Assembly (NCBI RefSeq): GCF_002095435.2
Contig: NZ_MJEJ02000050.1
Span: forward strand, 186,001-250,000
Length of the DNA: 64,000 bases
Origin: Williamsia sp. 1138
Lineage (GTDB): Bacteria > Actinomycetota > Actinomycetes > Mycobacteriales > Mycobacteriaceae
Reading direction: 5' to 3'
Every line of letters begins with the position of its first letter. The stretch's first letter is position 1. The notes under the pieces are model-generated. The model did no database searches. It was not told the DNA's origin and saw nothing but the letters and a program-made list of their open reading frames with translations. The position numbers and the translations under genes are program-made. Positions 56,168 to 63,995 of this stretch are shown in pieces.

Positions 56168-56950
56168 TCACTTTCCGAAGCGGCGGCTCCGCGCTGCGTA
56201 ATCGCGCAAGGCACGCAAGAAGTCGACGCGCCGAAACGCCGGCCAGAAGGCGTCGGTGAACCAGATCTCCGAATACGCGCTCTGCCAGAGCAGGAATCCC
56301 GAAAGCCGCTGTTCCCCTGATGTTCTGATGACGAGATCGGGGTCTGGCTGTCCCCGGGTGTACAAGTTCTGGTCGATGGCCTCCACGGTCACTGCGTCGA
56401 CCAGTTCGTCGGGCGTATCACCGGCAGCGATCCGGTCGGCGAGCAGCGATCGGACAGAGTCGACGATTTCCTGCCGCCCGCCGTAGCCGACGGCCACGTT
56501 CACGTTGGGTCCTGTACGCCCGGAGGACTGTTGCTGCGCCGCCTTGAGCCGCGCCGAGACCTGATCGGGCAGTTGATCGAGCGCGCCGACGATGTTCACC
56601 CGCCAGGGCTGGCCGGGGGCGGAGATCTCTTCGACGATGTCGGGAACGATCTCCAGGAGTGCGCCCAATTCGTCGGAGTCGCGGCTCAAATTCTCGGTGG
56701 AGAGCAAGTACACCGTCACCGTCTCGATGTCGAGCTCGCTGCACCAACGCAGCACCTCGGCGATCTTCTGCGCGCCCACGCGATGGCCATGATTGACGTC
56801 TTCGAAACCGGCCGCCCGGGCCCACCGGCGGTTGCCGTCGCAGATGATCGCGATGTGTCGCGGGTATCTCGACGGATCGAGATAGTGCGTCAGCCGACGT
56901 TCGTAGACCCGGTACATGGGTCCACGCATGGTGTCGGGAATGAGCTTCAC
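56168..56950 (-). CDS. Short-chain Z-isoprenyl diphosphate synthase
   Basis: 260 residues of the cis-prenyltransferase fold: HIAIICDGNRRWARAAGF (P-loop-like), TVYLLSTENLSRDSDELG, and the C-terminal DPDLVIRTSGEQRLSGFLLW...YSEIWFTDAFWP. It is the short mycobacterial type (Rv1086-like, Z,E-farnesyl diphosphate synthase) judged by its hemIII neighbour, not the long-chain UppS; the two types are hard to tell apart by eye. Start GTG 56950. Product feeds decaprenyl phosphate synthesis. Confidence 0.88.
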   Translation of the reverse strand: MKLIPDTMRGPMYRVYERRLTHYLDPSRYPRHIAIICDGNRRWARAAGFEDVNHGHRVGAQKIAEVLRWCSELDIETVTVYLLSTENLSRDSDELGALLEIVPDIVEEISAPGQPWRVNIVGALDQLPDQVSARLKAAQQQSSGRTGPNVNVAVGYGGRQEIVDSVRSLLADRIAAGDTPDELVDAVTVEAIDQNLYTRGQPDPDLVIRTSGEQRLSGFLLWQSAYSEIWFTDAFWPAFRRVDFLRALRDYAARSRRFGK

Positions 56951-56992
56951 CCGCTACACCTTACGCGGCGACCGCGCCGCAGGACCAAAACC

Positions 56993-57004
56993 TACGGTAC
57001 CGTA
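56993..57004 (+). promoter_or_regulatory. Palindrome over the hemolysin III core promoter
   Basis: TACGGTACCGTA is a perfect 12-bp palindrome whose second half forms a TACCGT -10, five bases before GTG 57009 (leaderless). The divergent Z-FPP synthase starts at 56950, so a bound regulator could affect both. Confidence 0.4.
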
Positions 57005-57008
57005 AGTT

Positions 57009-57680
57009 GTGGTCGAATCTGAACTGGCACTGCTGGCCGAACTCAAGCCGCGGATGCGCGGATGGATTCATCTGTACGCCGGGTTTGCCGCCATCCTCAC
57101 CGGCGTGGTGCTGGTCACCGTGGCCTGGGCACTGGTCGGGCCCATGGCGGCCCTGGCCTGCGGGATATACGCCCTCACCGTGTGCGGGGTGTTCGGAGTG
57201 AGCGCCACCTACCACCGCGTCGACTGGACCTCCGACGTCGCCCGAACGTGGATGAAACGCGCCGACCACTCGATGATTTTCGTGTTCATCGCCGGCAGCT
57301 ACACCCCCTTCTGCGTGATGGGCCTGGAGCCACCGGAACAGGTGATCGTATTGGCCATCGTCTGGTCCGGAGCGCTGGCCGGGGTCACCCTCAAAGTGCT
57401 CTGGCCCGGGTCCCCCCGCTGGCTCGGAGTTCCCCTCTACATTCTTCTCGGGTGGACGATCGTGGCGGTGATCCCAGCGCTGATCGACTCCGTCGGGATC
57501 GCCGTGGTCGTGCTGTTGGCAGTCGGCGGCCTGTTCTACACGGTCGGCGGCATTCTCTACGCCACGCGCTGGCCCGACCCGTGGCCCACCACCTTCGGCC
57601 ACCACGAGTTCTTCCACGCATGCACCGTCATCGCCGCACTGGTGCACTACATAGCGGTCTGGCTCGTCCTGTTCCAGTAG
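57009..57680 (+). CDS. Hemolysin III / PAQR-family membrane protein
   Basis: 223 residues with seven membrane helices. The family signature is present: SATYHRVDWTSDVARTWMKRADHSMIF-type segment (key motif ATYHR and RADHSMIF), PLYILLGW, and the C-terminal FGHHEFFHACTVIAALVHYI with the metal-binding His cluster. GTG 57009. PAQR proteins may be hydrolases with intramembrane zinc; in mycobacteria function is not settled. Confidence 0.9.
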   Translation: MVESELALLAELKPRMRGWIHLYAGFAAILTGVVLVTVAWALVGPMAALACGIYALTVCGVFGVSATYHRVDWTSDVARTWMKRADHSMIFVFIAGSYTPFCVMGLEPPEQVIVLAIVWSGALAGVTLKVLWPGSPRWLGVPLYILLGWTIVAVIPALIDSVGIAVVVLLAVGGLFYTVGGILYATRWPDPWPTTFGHHEFFHACTVIAALVHYIAVWLVLFQ

Positions 57681-57683
57681 CCG

Positions 57684-57751
57684 CAAACGCTCCACAAATA
57701 CTAGGACGCGCCACTTATTTGTGGCGCGTCCTTGTATTTGTGGAGCGTTTG
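57684..57751. terminator. Very long convergent hairpin between hlyIII and aroG
   Basis: Left arm 57684-57714 and right arm 57721-57751 are 31 bases each and complementary at 30 positions, with the loop TTATTT. Core sequences CAAACGCTCCACAAATA and GTGGCGCGTCC. It lies 4 bp after the hlyIII stop and 10 bp before the aroG stop, so it is most likely a bidirectional terminator, far longer than needed for that. Confidence 0.75.
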
Positions 57752-57761
57752 GAGGGATTGC

Positions 57762-58829
57762 TCAGCAGCGCTTGGCTGCCGAGAGGGCTCCGATCACCTC
57801 GAGGGTGGCGTCCCAGTCCATGCACTTGTCCGTCACCGACTGGCCGTAGGTGAGCGGCGTGGCCTCGGTCGACTGGGCACCGGCGACGAGGAAGCTCTCG
57901 AGCATCACACCGCTGATGCCCTTCTGACCGCCCTTGATCATCGCGGCGATCTCGGTGGCGACCCCGGCCTGCCGGATGTGATCTTTGCCAGAGTTGGCGT
58001 GCGAACAGTCGATCATCAGCAATTCGGGAAGACCCGCCTTGGCCAGAGAGTCGAGTGCACCCTCGATAGATGCGGCGTCGAAGTTCGGCCCACCAGTGCC
58101 ACCACGCAAGATGATGTGGCAATCGGTGTTGCCCGCGGTCTCGACGATCGCACCCCGACCGAAATCGTCGACGCCGAAAAAGACGTGTTCTGCGGCTGCG
58201 GCTTTCACACCGTCAGTGGCGACCTGGATGTTGCCATCGGTGCCGTTCTTGAAGCCGATGGGCATCGACAAGCCCGAGGCGAGCTGCCGATGCACCTGGG
58301 ACTCGGTGGTGCGGGCGCCGATCGCGCCCCACGCCACCGCATCGGCGATGTACTGCGGGCTCGTGGGTTCGAGGAATTCACAACCGACGGGCAGCCCGAG
58401 GTCGATGATGTCGAGCAGCAGCGAACGAGCTACGCGCAGGCCACGTTCGACGTCGAAGCTGCCATCCATACCGGGGTCGTTGATCAGACCCTTCCAACCG
58501 ACCGTGGTGCGCGGCTTCTCGAAGTAGACCCGCATAACGATCTTCAGACGATCAGCATGCTCGGTCGCGATCGGCGCAAGGCGACGGGCGTAATCGAGGG
58601 CTGCGATCGGATCGTGAACGGAGCAAGGACCCACGATGACCAGCAATCGGTCGTCGCGGCCGGCAAGGATTGCGGCGATCTCGTCGCGGTCACGTTGGAC
58701 CACCTCCGCGCGGCGGGCGGTCAGCGGCAGCTCCGACCGCACGGTGTCGGGCGACGGGATCTCGCGGAACGACCGGATACGACGGTCGGAGGTCTGGGGT
58801 CCGGAAAGGATTCCCTGTTCGCTACTCAT
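57762..58829 (-). CDS. aroG: 3-deoxy-7-phosphoheptulonate synthase, type I
   Basis: DAHP synthase catalyses the first step of the shikimate pathway. The 355-residue protein has LLVIVGPCSVHDPIAALDYA, MRVYFEKPRTTVGWKGLIND, GARTTESQVHRQLASGLSMP, IILRGGTGGPNFDA and LLMIDCSHANSGKDH, the AroF/G/H signature, and is the short type rather than the type II enzyme known from M. tuberculosis AroG. ATG 58829. Upstream lies a complete attenuator: leader peptide, competing hairpin and terminator. Regulation by aromatic amino acid supply is therefore likely. Confidence 0.96.
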   Translation of the reverse strand: MSSEQGILSGPQTSDRRIRSFREIPSPDTVRSELPLTARRAEVVQRDRDEIAAILAGRDDRLLVIVGPCSVHDPIAALDYARRLAPIATEHADRLKIVMRVYFEKPRTTVGWKGLINDPGMDGSFDVERGLRVARSLLLDIIDLGLPVGCEFLEPTSPQYIADAVAWGAIGARTTESQVHRQLASGLSMPIGFKNGTDGNIQVATDGVKAAAAEHVFFGVDDFGRGAIVETAGNTDCHIILRGGTGGPNFDAASIEGALDSLAKAGLPELLMIDCSHANSGKDHIRQAGVATEIAAMIKGGQKGISGVMLESFLVAGAQSTEATPLTYGQSVTDKCMDWDATLEVIGALSAAKRC

Positions 58830-58890
58830 GTTGTGTGCCTTCCTGATTCGGCGGGCACCTCAACACGGTCGTCCGGGTGCCCTGACATAG

Positions 58891-58920
58891 AAAAAGCAGC
58901 GACCGTGATCGGTCACTGCT
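58891..58920 (-). terminator. Attenuator terminator in the aroG leader
   Basis: On the minus strand, AGCAGTGACCG (58920-58910) pairs with CGGTCGCTGCT (58905-58895) with one mismatch and a four-base loop, followed by TTTTT. It lies 61 bp upstream of the aroG ATG and after the leader peptide, where an attenuator terminator should be. Confidence 0.85.
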
Positions 58921-58923
58921 CGG

Positions 58924-58981
58924 GGCTCCGGGTGTTGTTGCGCGTCAGCGTAGCGCTGTATCGGCGGCTCCACCCGGAGCC
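58924..58981 (-). promoter_or_regulatory. Competing hairpin of the aroG attenuator
   Basis: GGCTCCGGGTG (58981-58971) lies inside the leader-peptide coding region, directly after the Tyr-Trp-Arg-Phe-Ile-Glu codons, and its perfect 11-base complement CACCCGGAGCC is at 58934-58924, only 3 bases before the terminator stem. A ribosome stalled at the aromatic codons would cover the first arm. The pairing partner of the second arm when it is free (the antiterminator) is not clear to me. Confidence 0.6.
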
Positions 58982-59019
58982 TCGATAAAGCGCCAATAGG
59001 CACGTACGCGGATGATCAC
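58945..59019 (-). CDS. Leaderless leader peptide of aroG (YWRF)
   Basis: 24 residues: VIIRVRAYWRFIEAPGGAAD then TALR, stop. It has Tyr8, Trp9 and Phe11 in adjacent codons, the three products of the pathway started by AroG. GTG 59019 is seven bases after TACATT (59032-59027), so the mRNA would begin with the start codon. It ends 24 bp before the terminator hairpin. Found because the terminator upstream of aroG demanded a leader; too short for standard gene finders. Confidence 0.75.
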   Translation of the reverse strand: MIIRVRAYWRFIEAPGGAADTALR

Positions 59020-59089
59020 GTCGGCCAATGTAGCACGAGCGCGCCGCAGTGGGTAGTTCGCCTTCACGTCGTCCGTTGCGGCGGAGCCG

Positions 59090-59536
59090 TCACGGTTGAC
59101 CCCGGTCGATCACCCGGGAGAGCACGATGATGCTCTCGGAATGATCGACCGTCTCGGCGGCCCGAATGCGCTCGAGCGCAGCTTCGAGATGCTGCACGTC
59201 CCGCGCAACCACGCGGAGTATCGCGTCTGCCTGACCGGTGACCGTCGCTGCGCTGACCACCTCGGTGATGTGTTCCCATGAGCGCGCCAAGATGTCCGGG
59301 GCGATGGTGCCCCGACAGAAGACCTGCACGTACGCCTCCGTAGTCCACTGCAAGGCCGCCGGATCCGTGACGACCGTGAAGCCTCGGATGACCCCGGACG
59401 AGATGAGCCGGTCAACGCGTCGTTTGACCGCCGGCGCCGACAGCCGGACCTGTTCGCCGATCTGCGCATATGTCTGACGCGCGTCACGCGTCAGGCACGC
59501 CAGAATCGACTCATCGAGTTCGTCGAGCGCCGCCAT
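59090..59536 (-). CDS. Lrp/AsnC-family transcriptional regulator
   Basis: 148 residues: N-terminal AsnC HTH (LDELDESILACLTRDARQTY, AQIGEQVRLSAPAVKRRVDR) and the C-terminal RAM ligand-binding domain (YVQVFCRGTIAPDILARSW, VTGQADAILRVVARDVQHLE). ATG 59536 follows GAGGAGG. It is divergent from ddaH-rocD; the same trio occurs in M. tuberculosis (Rv2324 beside Rv2323c-rocD), so it likely controls arginine/ornithine use. Confidence 0.92.
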   Translation of the reverse strand: MAALDELDESILACLTRDARQTYAQIGEQVRLSAPAVKRRVDRLISSGVIRGFTVVTDPAALQWTTEAYVQVFCRGTIAPDILARSWEHITEVVSAATVTGQADAILRVVARDVQHLEAALERIRAAETVDHSESIIVLSRVIDRGQP

Positions 59537-59635
59537 GAACAGCCTCCTCAGCGTTTCGTCCGCCCACACGCAATGGATCCCGTCATTCTGCCAGAAGACA
59601 CAACAGATGACGGGTACAGACGCAATGCCCGTCGA

Positions 59636-59664
59636 TTGATTGCGCGTTCAACCCTTCTTACGAT
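59636..59664 (+). promoter_or_regulatory. Promoter of ddaH-rocD
   Basis: TTGATT (59636-59641) and TACGAT (59659-59664) with a 17-bp spacer; the -10 ends six bases before GTG 59671, so the ddaH mRNA is probably leaderless. Confidence 0.7.
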
Positions 59665-59670
59665 CAACAG

Positions 59671-60528
59671 GTGACCATTACCGATCTCGCTCCCCTCCAT
59701 CCCCGCGAACGAACCTTCCGGCCGCGCGCCTACGCGATGACCACTCCGACCCACTTCGAGGTCAGCTACAGCATCAACCCGTGGATGGATCCGGCGATCC
59801 CGGTCGACACGTCATTGGCGGTGACGCAATGGGAGCGCCTGCGGCGCGCATACCTCGACCTCGGGCACACGGTGGACCTCGTACCCGCCCAGCCCGGCCT
59901 CCCCGACATGGTCTACGCCGCCAACGGCGGCCTCGTCGCCGGAGGCGTCGCGATCGCCGCCCGGTTCCGGCATGACGAACGGCGAGCGGAGGGTCCCGCG
60001 TATGCGGCGTGGCTGGCGGGTGCCGGGGTCGGCCCGGTCCATCACCTCGACGGCATCAACGAGGGTGAGGGAGACTTTCTCGTTGTCGGCGATCGAATCC
60101 TCGCGGGAACCGGGTTCCGCACCGACCACGCTGCGCACGAACAGGTTCAGCGGCTGACCGGGATGCCGGTCATCAGCCTAGAACTCGTCGATCCGCGCTA
60201 TTACCACCTCGACACCGTCATCGCGGTCCTCGACGATGAGACCATCGCCTACCACCCCGACGCGTTCTCGGTGGCCGCCCAGGACACCTTGGCCACGCTG
60301 TATCCCGATGCAGTCATCGCGTCCGAGTCCGATGCCGCCGTGCTCGGACTCAACCTCGTGTCCGATGGGCGCAATGTTGTGATGACCGACGCCGCACCGG
60401 AGTTGGCCGCCGCCATCGCCGGAGCCGGATTCTCCGTCATCGAGGTCGACCTGTCCGAACTCCTCAAGGGCGGTGGCGGGGTCAAGTGTTGCACTCTCGA
60501 ACTACGCAGAACGGGAACACCGTCATGA
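59671..60528 (+). CDS. ddaH: Dimethylarginine dimethylaminohydrolase / amidinotransferase family
   Basis: 285 residues of the guanidino-modifying fold. HLDGINEGEGDFLVVGDRIL, ELVDPRYYHLDTVIAVLDDE (catalytic His) and the C-terminal GGGGVKCCTLELRR (catalytic Cys) are present. It hydrolyses a guanidino compound, dimethylarginine or arginine itself, giving citrulline or ornithine for RocD. GTG 59671. Overlaps rocD by four bases (ATGA). Confidence 0.88.
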   Translation: MTITDLAPLHPRERTFRPRAYAMTTPTHFEVSYSINPWMDPAIPVDTSLAVTQWERLRRAYLDLGHTVDLVPAQPGLPDMVYAANGGLVAGGVAIAARFRHDERRAEGPAYAAWLAGAGVGPVHHLDGINEGEGDFLVVGDRILAGTGFRTDHAAHEQVQRLTGMPVISLELVDPRYYHLDTVIAVLDDETIAYHPDAFSVAAQDTLATLYPDAVIASESDAAVLGLNLVSDGRNVVMTDAAPELAAAIAGAGFSVIEVDLSELLKGGGGVKCCTLELRRTGTPS

Positions 60529-61820
60529 GCATCGATCTCACCAGCGCCGTCGGACCGGTCTTCAGCTCAGGCGAGCACATCGCCATGGTCGACGACCATG
60601 CCGCGCACAACTACTCACCTCTGCCCGTCGTGGCAGCCACGGCCGAGGGTGCCTGGATCACCGATGTCGAAGGCAATCGGTACCTCGACGCCCTGGCCGG
60701 GTACTCCGCGGTCAATTTCGGACACCGGAACACCGAGATCATCGCTGCGGTGACCGACCAGCTGAGCCGATTGACGTTGACAAGCAGGGCTTTTCATTCC
60801 GACCGGCTCGGACCGTTTTGCCGCGACCTCGCAACACTGTGCGGCAAAGACATGGTGCTACCGATGAACACCGGCGCCGAAGCAGTCGAGTCCGCGATCA
60901 AAATCGCCCGCAAGTGGGGTACCGATGTCAAGGGCGTGCCGACCGATCAGGCCTCGATTGTGGTGGCTGCGGGAAACTTCCATGGTCGCACCACCACCAT
61001 CGTGAGCTTCTCCGACGACGAGACGGCGCGCCGTGGTTTCGGCCCCTTCACCCCGGGCTTTCGGATCGTCCCCTTCGGTGACGCCGATGCCATGGCTGCA
61101 GCAATCGACGACACCACTGTCGCGGTATTGATCGAACCCATCCAGGGCGAGGCAGGAGTGGTCGTGCCGCCACCGGACTATCTTCCTAAGATTCGCGAAC
61201 TCTGCACCACTGCAGGGGTTTTGATGATCTGCGATGAGATCCAGTCAGGTCTCGGGCGAACGGGCGCGACGTTCGCCTCAGACCACTGGGCAGTGGTGCC
61301 GGACCTGTACACACTGGGCAAAGCGCTCGGCGGCGGCGTGTTACCGGTGTCGGCCGTGGTCGGCAACAGCGACGTACTCGGGGTCCTGGCCCCTGGCGAA
61401 CACGGTTCCACCTTCGGTGGCAATCCCCTTGCCGCCGCGGTCGGTTCAACGGTCGTGAGCATGCTGGGAACCGGTTACTGGCAAGACCGCGCAACCGTGA
61501 TGGGTGCGCATCTGCACGGCAGGCTGACGGCGATGGTGGGCAGTGGGGTCACGTCGGTTCGGGGCCTGGGTCTCTGGGCGGGGGTCGACGTGGATCCGGC
61601 CCTCGGTTCGGGCAAGGACCTGTGCAAGAAACTCGCTCAACGTGGCGTACTGGTCAAGGACACCCACGGCTCGACTCTTCGATTCGCCCCGCCGATCGTC
61701 ATCACGATCGACGAGATCGACTGGGCCATGGATCAATTCGCCGGCGTACTGGAGAGCGCCGCCGCCAAGCCCGCAGGAGTGGTCACGGGTAGCCCGCAGA
61801 CCGACCCCCGGCACACGTAG
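60525..61820 (+). CDS. rocD: Ornithine--oxo-acid aminotransferase
   Basis: 431 residues of class III aminotransferase: VLPMNTGAEAVESAIKIARK, LIEPIQGEAGVVVPPPDYLP, ICDEIQSGLGRTG and the PLP-lysine region LYTLGKALGGGVLPVSA. Converts ornithine to glutamate semialdehyde. ATG 60525 overlaps the ddaH stop; the intervening frame is not open to a better start. The last 88 bp overlap the convergent DUF255 gene. Confidence 0.94.
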   Translation: MSIDLTSAVGPVFSSGEHIAMVDDHAAHNYSPLPVVAATAEGAWITDVEGNRYLDALAGYSAVNFGHRNTEIIAAVTDQLSRLTLTSRAFHSDRLGPFCRDLATLCGKDMVLPMNTGAEAVESAIKIARKWGTDVKGVPTDQASIVVAAGNFHGRTTTIVSFSDDETARRGFGPFTPGFRIVPFGDADAMAAAIDDTTVAVLIEPIQGEAGVVVPPPDYLPKIRELCTTAGVLMICDEIQSGLGRTGATFASDHWAVVPDLYTLGKALGGGVLPVSAVVGNSDVLGVLAPGEHGSTFGGNPLAAAVGSTVVSMLGTGYWQDRATVMGAHLHGRLTAMVGSGVTSVRGLGLWAGVDVDPALGSGKDLCKKLAQRGVLVKDTHGSTLRFAPPIVITIDEIDWAMDQFAGVLESAAAKPAGVVTGSPQTDPRHT

Positions 61821-63772
61821 GCTGCCGCCTGTCCATCGACCATCGGTCGGCCGGCCAGCAAGGGCTGAGAATCAACTGGTCCGGCAACCACCACAGTGCC
61901 GCCTGGAACACGTCGTCGGGTGTGGACCAACAGCTCGCTCGGTCCCGGTCCCGACTGCGACACCGCAACCTGCAGTGGCCCGGCGAGCCGCGCCGAGATC
62001 ACCGCGAGCCAGTGCCCGGCAGAGCGTGGCACCTTGTCGAGCAGCACACCGCCGCGGGCCAGGGTGTCATCGGCCAGAGCCGCGTAGTCGCCGGCGGACC
62101 GGCCGGCACGGTCGATCGGGGTCAGCGGCGCCGCGGTGAGCAGCGCCTCGGCGATCAATGAGGTGCCTGCGGGGGTCGCGCCGTCGATCGGATCACGCGG
62201 CCGGGCGAGCAGGCCTTCGGCGTCGGAGCCCGAGTCGTACCACGACCCCGGCGCCTCCGGATCGGCGAACAGGTCGATCGTGTTGTCCAGCAGATCGAGT
62301 GCCGCATCGAGCCACGGCCGCTCACCGGTGACCTGGTACAGCGTCAGCAAGGCGGTCGCGAGTGCCCCGTGATCGTCGAGCGCTGCCAGCGGCTCCCCCA
62401 CGAGACCGTCGAGCGACGAACGCCGTAGCCGCCCCTCGACCAGGTGACGGGTCAGGATCTCGCGGCCGCACCAGGCCGCCAGCTCGATCCACTCCGGCCG
62501 GTCCAGCCCGGCGCCGGCTTCGGCGAGCGCGGTGATCGCCATGGCATTCCAGCCGGTCACCACCTTGCCGTCGCGAGCCGGTTGTGCGCGCGCAGTGCGC
62601 ACCGCCCACAATCGCGCGCGCACGGATTCGAAGCGGTCGACATCGTCGGGATCAGAGCGCATTTGCAGGGTCGAGGCACCGTCGTCGAACGTCCCCGTCG
62701 ACGTGACCGTGAAAAGCTCTGCGGCCCATTGCCCGTCGGCGTCACCCAGGACCTCGGCCAGTTCGGCCGGCGTCCAGACGTAGGTCAGCCCCTCGTGCCC
62801 GTCGGTGTCCGCGTCCAGCGCGGATGCGAACCCGCCCACCACCTCGAGATCGCGCCGGAGAAAGGCGATGGTCTCATCGGTCACCCTGCGCATCAGGGGA
62901 TCAGACGTGACCCTCGCGAGATGGGCGTAGACGCGGAGTAGTTGCGCATTGTCGTAGAGCATCTTCTCGAAGTGCGGCACCACCCAGTCCTGGTCGACGG
63001 CATACCTCGCGAATCCGCCACCGAGTTGGTCGTAGATCCCACCCCGGGCCATCACATCGGCGGTCCGGTTCACCGCGGCCAGCACGGCCGGATCACCTGT
63101 TCTCTCGTACTCGCGAAGCAGCCCCTCCATCAACGCCGAAGGAGGAAACTTGGGGGCGCCGCCGAAGCCACCGTGAACGATGTCCTCCTCGCGCAGAACG
63201 TCGGCAACGGCTGTCGTCAGCAACCCCTCGTGAAGCGCGTGCTGCGGGTCTGGAAGACCGGCAGCGTTTGCCCGAAGTTGCTCGGTAACGGCCAACCCGA
63301 CCCGGTCGACCTCGGCGCGTTTGGTAGTCCACGTCAGAGCGATCGCCTCGAGCAGCTGGATGAACGACGGCATGCCCTGCCTGGGGGCAGGCGGGAAGTA
63401 GGTCCCGCAATAGAAGGGCTCGCCACCCGGGCTCAGGAAACACGTCATTGGCCAGCCGCCCTGGCCGGTCATGGCGACCGTTGCGTTCATGTAGATGGCA
63501 TCGATGTCCGGCCGTTCTTCGCGATCGACCTTGATACAGACGAAGTCCCGGTTCATCACCGCCGCAGTGGCCGGGTCTTCGAACGATTCGTGGGCCATCA
63601 CGTGGCACCAATGGCATGCGGCGTAGCCGACGGACAGCAGGATGGGCACGTCGCGTTCACGTGCCCACGCCAGGGCGTCGGGACTCCATTGTTGCCAGTG
63701 CACCGGGTTGTCGGCGTGCTGGCGAAGGTACGGGCTGGTCGCCTCAGCGAGGCTGTTGCTGCCGCGGGTCAC
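61733..63772 (-). CDS. DUF255 thioredoxin-domain protein (YyaL/SPATA20-like)
   Basis: 679 residues. N-terminal DUF255 thioredoxin-like domain: SPYLRQHADNPVHWQQW, SVGYAACHWCHVMAHESFED with a CxxC, VKVDREERPDIDAIYM-type stretch and GGWPMTCFLSPGGEPF. A six-hairpin glycosidase-like domain follows (FGGAPKFPPSALMEGLLREY, VVPHFEKMLYDNAQLLRVYA, VVTGWNAMAITALAEAGAGL). Start GTG 63772. Rv1084-like by position. Function is unknown; the family is widespread. Confidence 0.92.
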   Translation of the reverse strand: MTRGSNSLAEATSPYLRQHADNPVHWQQWSPDALAWARERDVPILLSVGYAACHWCHVMAHESFEDPATAAVMNRDFVCIKVDREERPDIDAIYMNATVAMTGQGGWPMTCFLSPGGEPFYCGTYFPPAPRQGMPSFIQLLEAIALTWTTKRAEVDRVGLAVTEQLRANAAGLPDPQHALHEGLLTTAVADVLREEDIVHGGFGGAPKFPPSALMEGLLREYERTGDPAVLAAVNRTADVMARGGIYDQLGGGFARYAVDQDWVVPHFEKMLYDNAQLLRVYAHLARVTSDPLMRRVTDETIAFLRRDLEVVGGFASALDADTDGHEGLTYVWTPAELAEVLGDADGQWAAELFTVTSTGTFDDGASTLQMRSDPDDVDRFESVRARLWAVRTARAQPARDGKVVTGWNAMAITALAEAGAGLDRPEWIELAAWCGREILTRHLVEGRLRRSSLDGLVGEPLAALDDHGALATALLTLYQVTGERPWLDAALDLLDNTIDLFADPEAPGSWYDSGSDAEGLLARPRDPIDGATPAGTSLIAEALLTAAPLTPIDRAGRSAGDYAALADDTLARGGVLLDKVPRSAGHWLAVISARLAGPLQVAVSQSGPGPSELLVHTRRRVPGGTVVVAGPVDSQPLLAGRPMVDGQAAAYVCRGSVCGLPVTTPAGLAAALSSTPAN

Positions 63773-63995
63773 CGTCGGTCCCGTCGTCGGCGGCCTGGTC
63801 GGCCTCCGGGTTGTCCCAGTCGAACTTCTTCGGCAGCCCCCTCAGGTGCCTGTTCATCGACCAGATCAAGAAGACGGTCCCAGCCAGCAGCAGCAGCACC
63901 ACGAGCAGGCCCATCGGCGAGGCCTTACCGAATTCCGGCCCCTCGGTCTTGGCGAGAACGGTCGTGACGTGGGCCGCGGCGAGCGTGGTGGTCAT
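63744..63995 (-). CDS. Small single-pass membrane protein (Rv1083-like)
   Basis: 83 residues: one membrane helix (MGLLVVLLLLAGTVFLIWSM, residues ~28-47) followed by NRHLRGLPKKFDWDNPEADQ and an acidic/polar tail. ATG 63995. It overlaps the DUF255 gene start by 29 bp. The homologue lies in the same place in M. tuberculosis, beyond which mca is expected outside the window. Confidence 0.8.
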   Translation of the reverse strand: MTTTLAAAHVTTVLAKTEGPEFGKASPMGLLVVLLLLAGTVFLIWSMNRHLRGLPKKFDWDNPEADQAADDGTDGDPRQQQPR

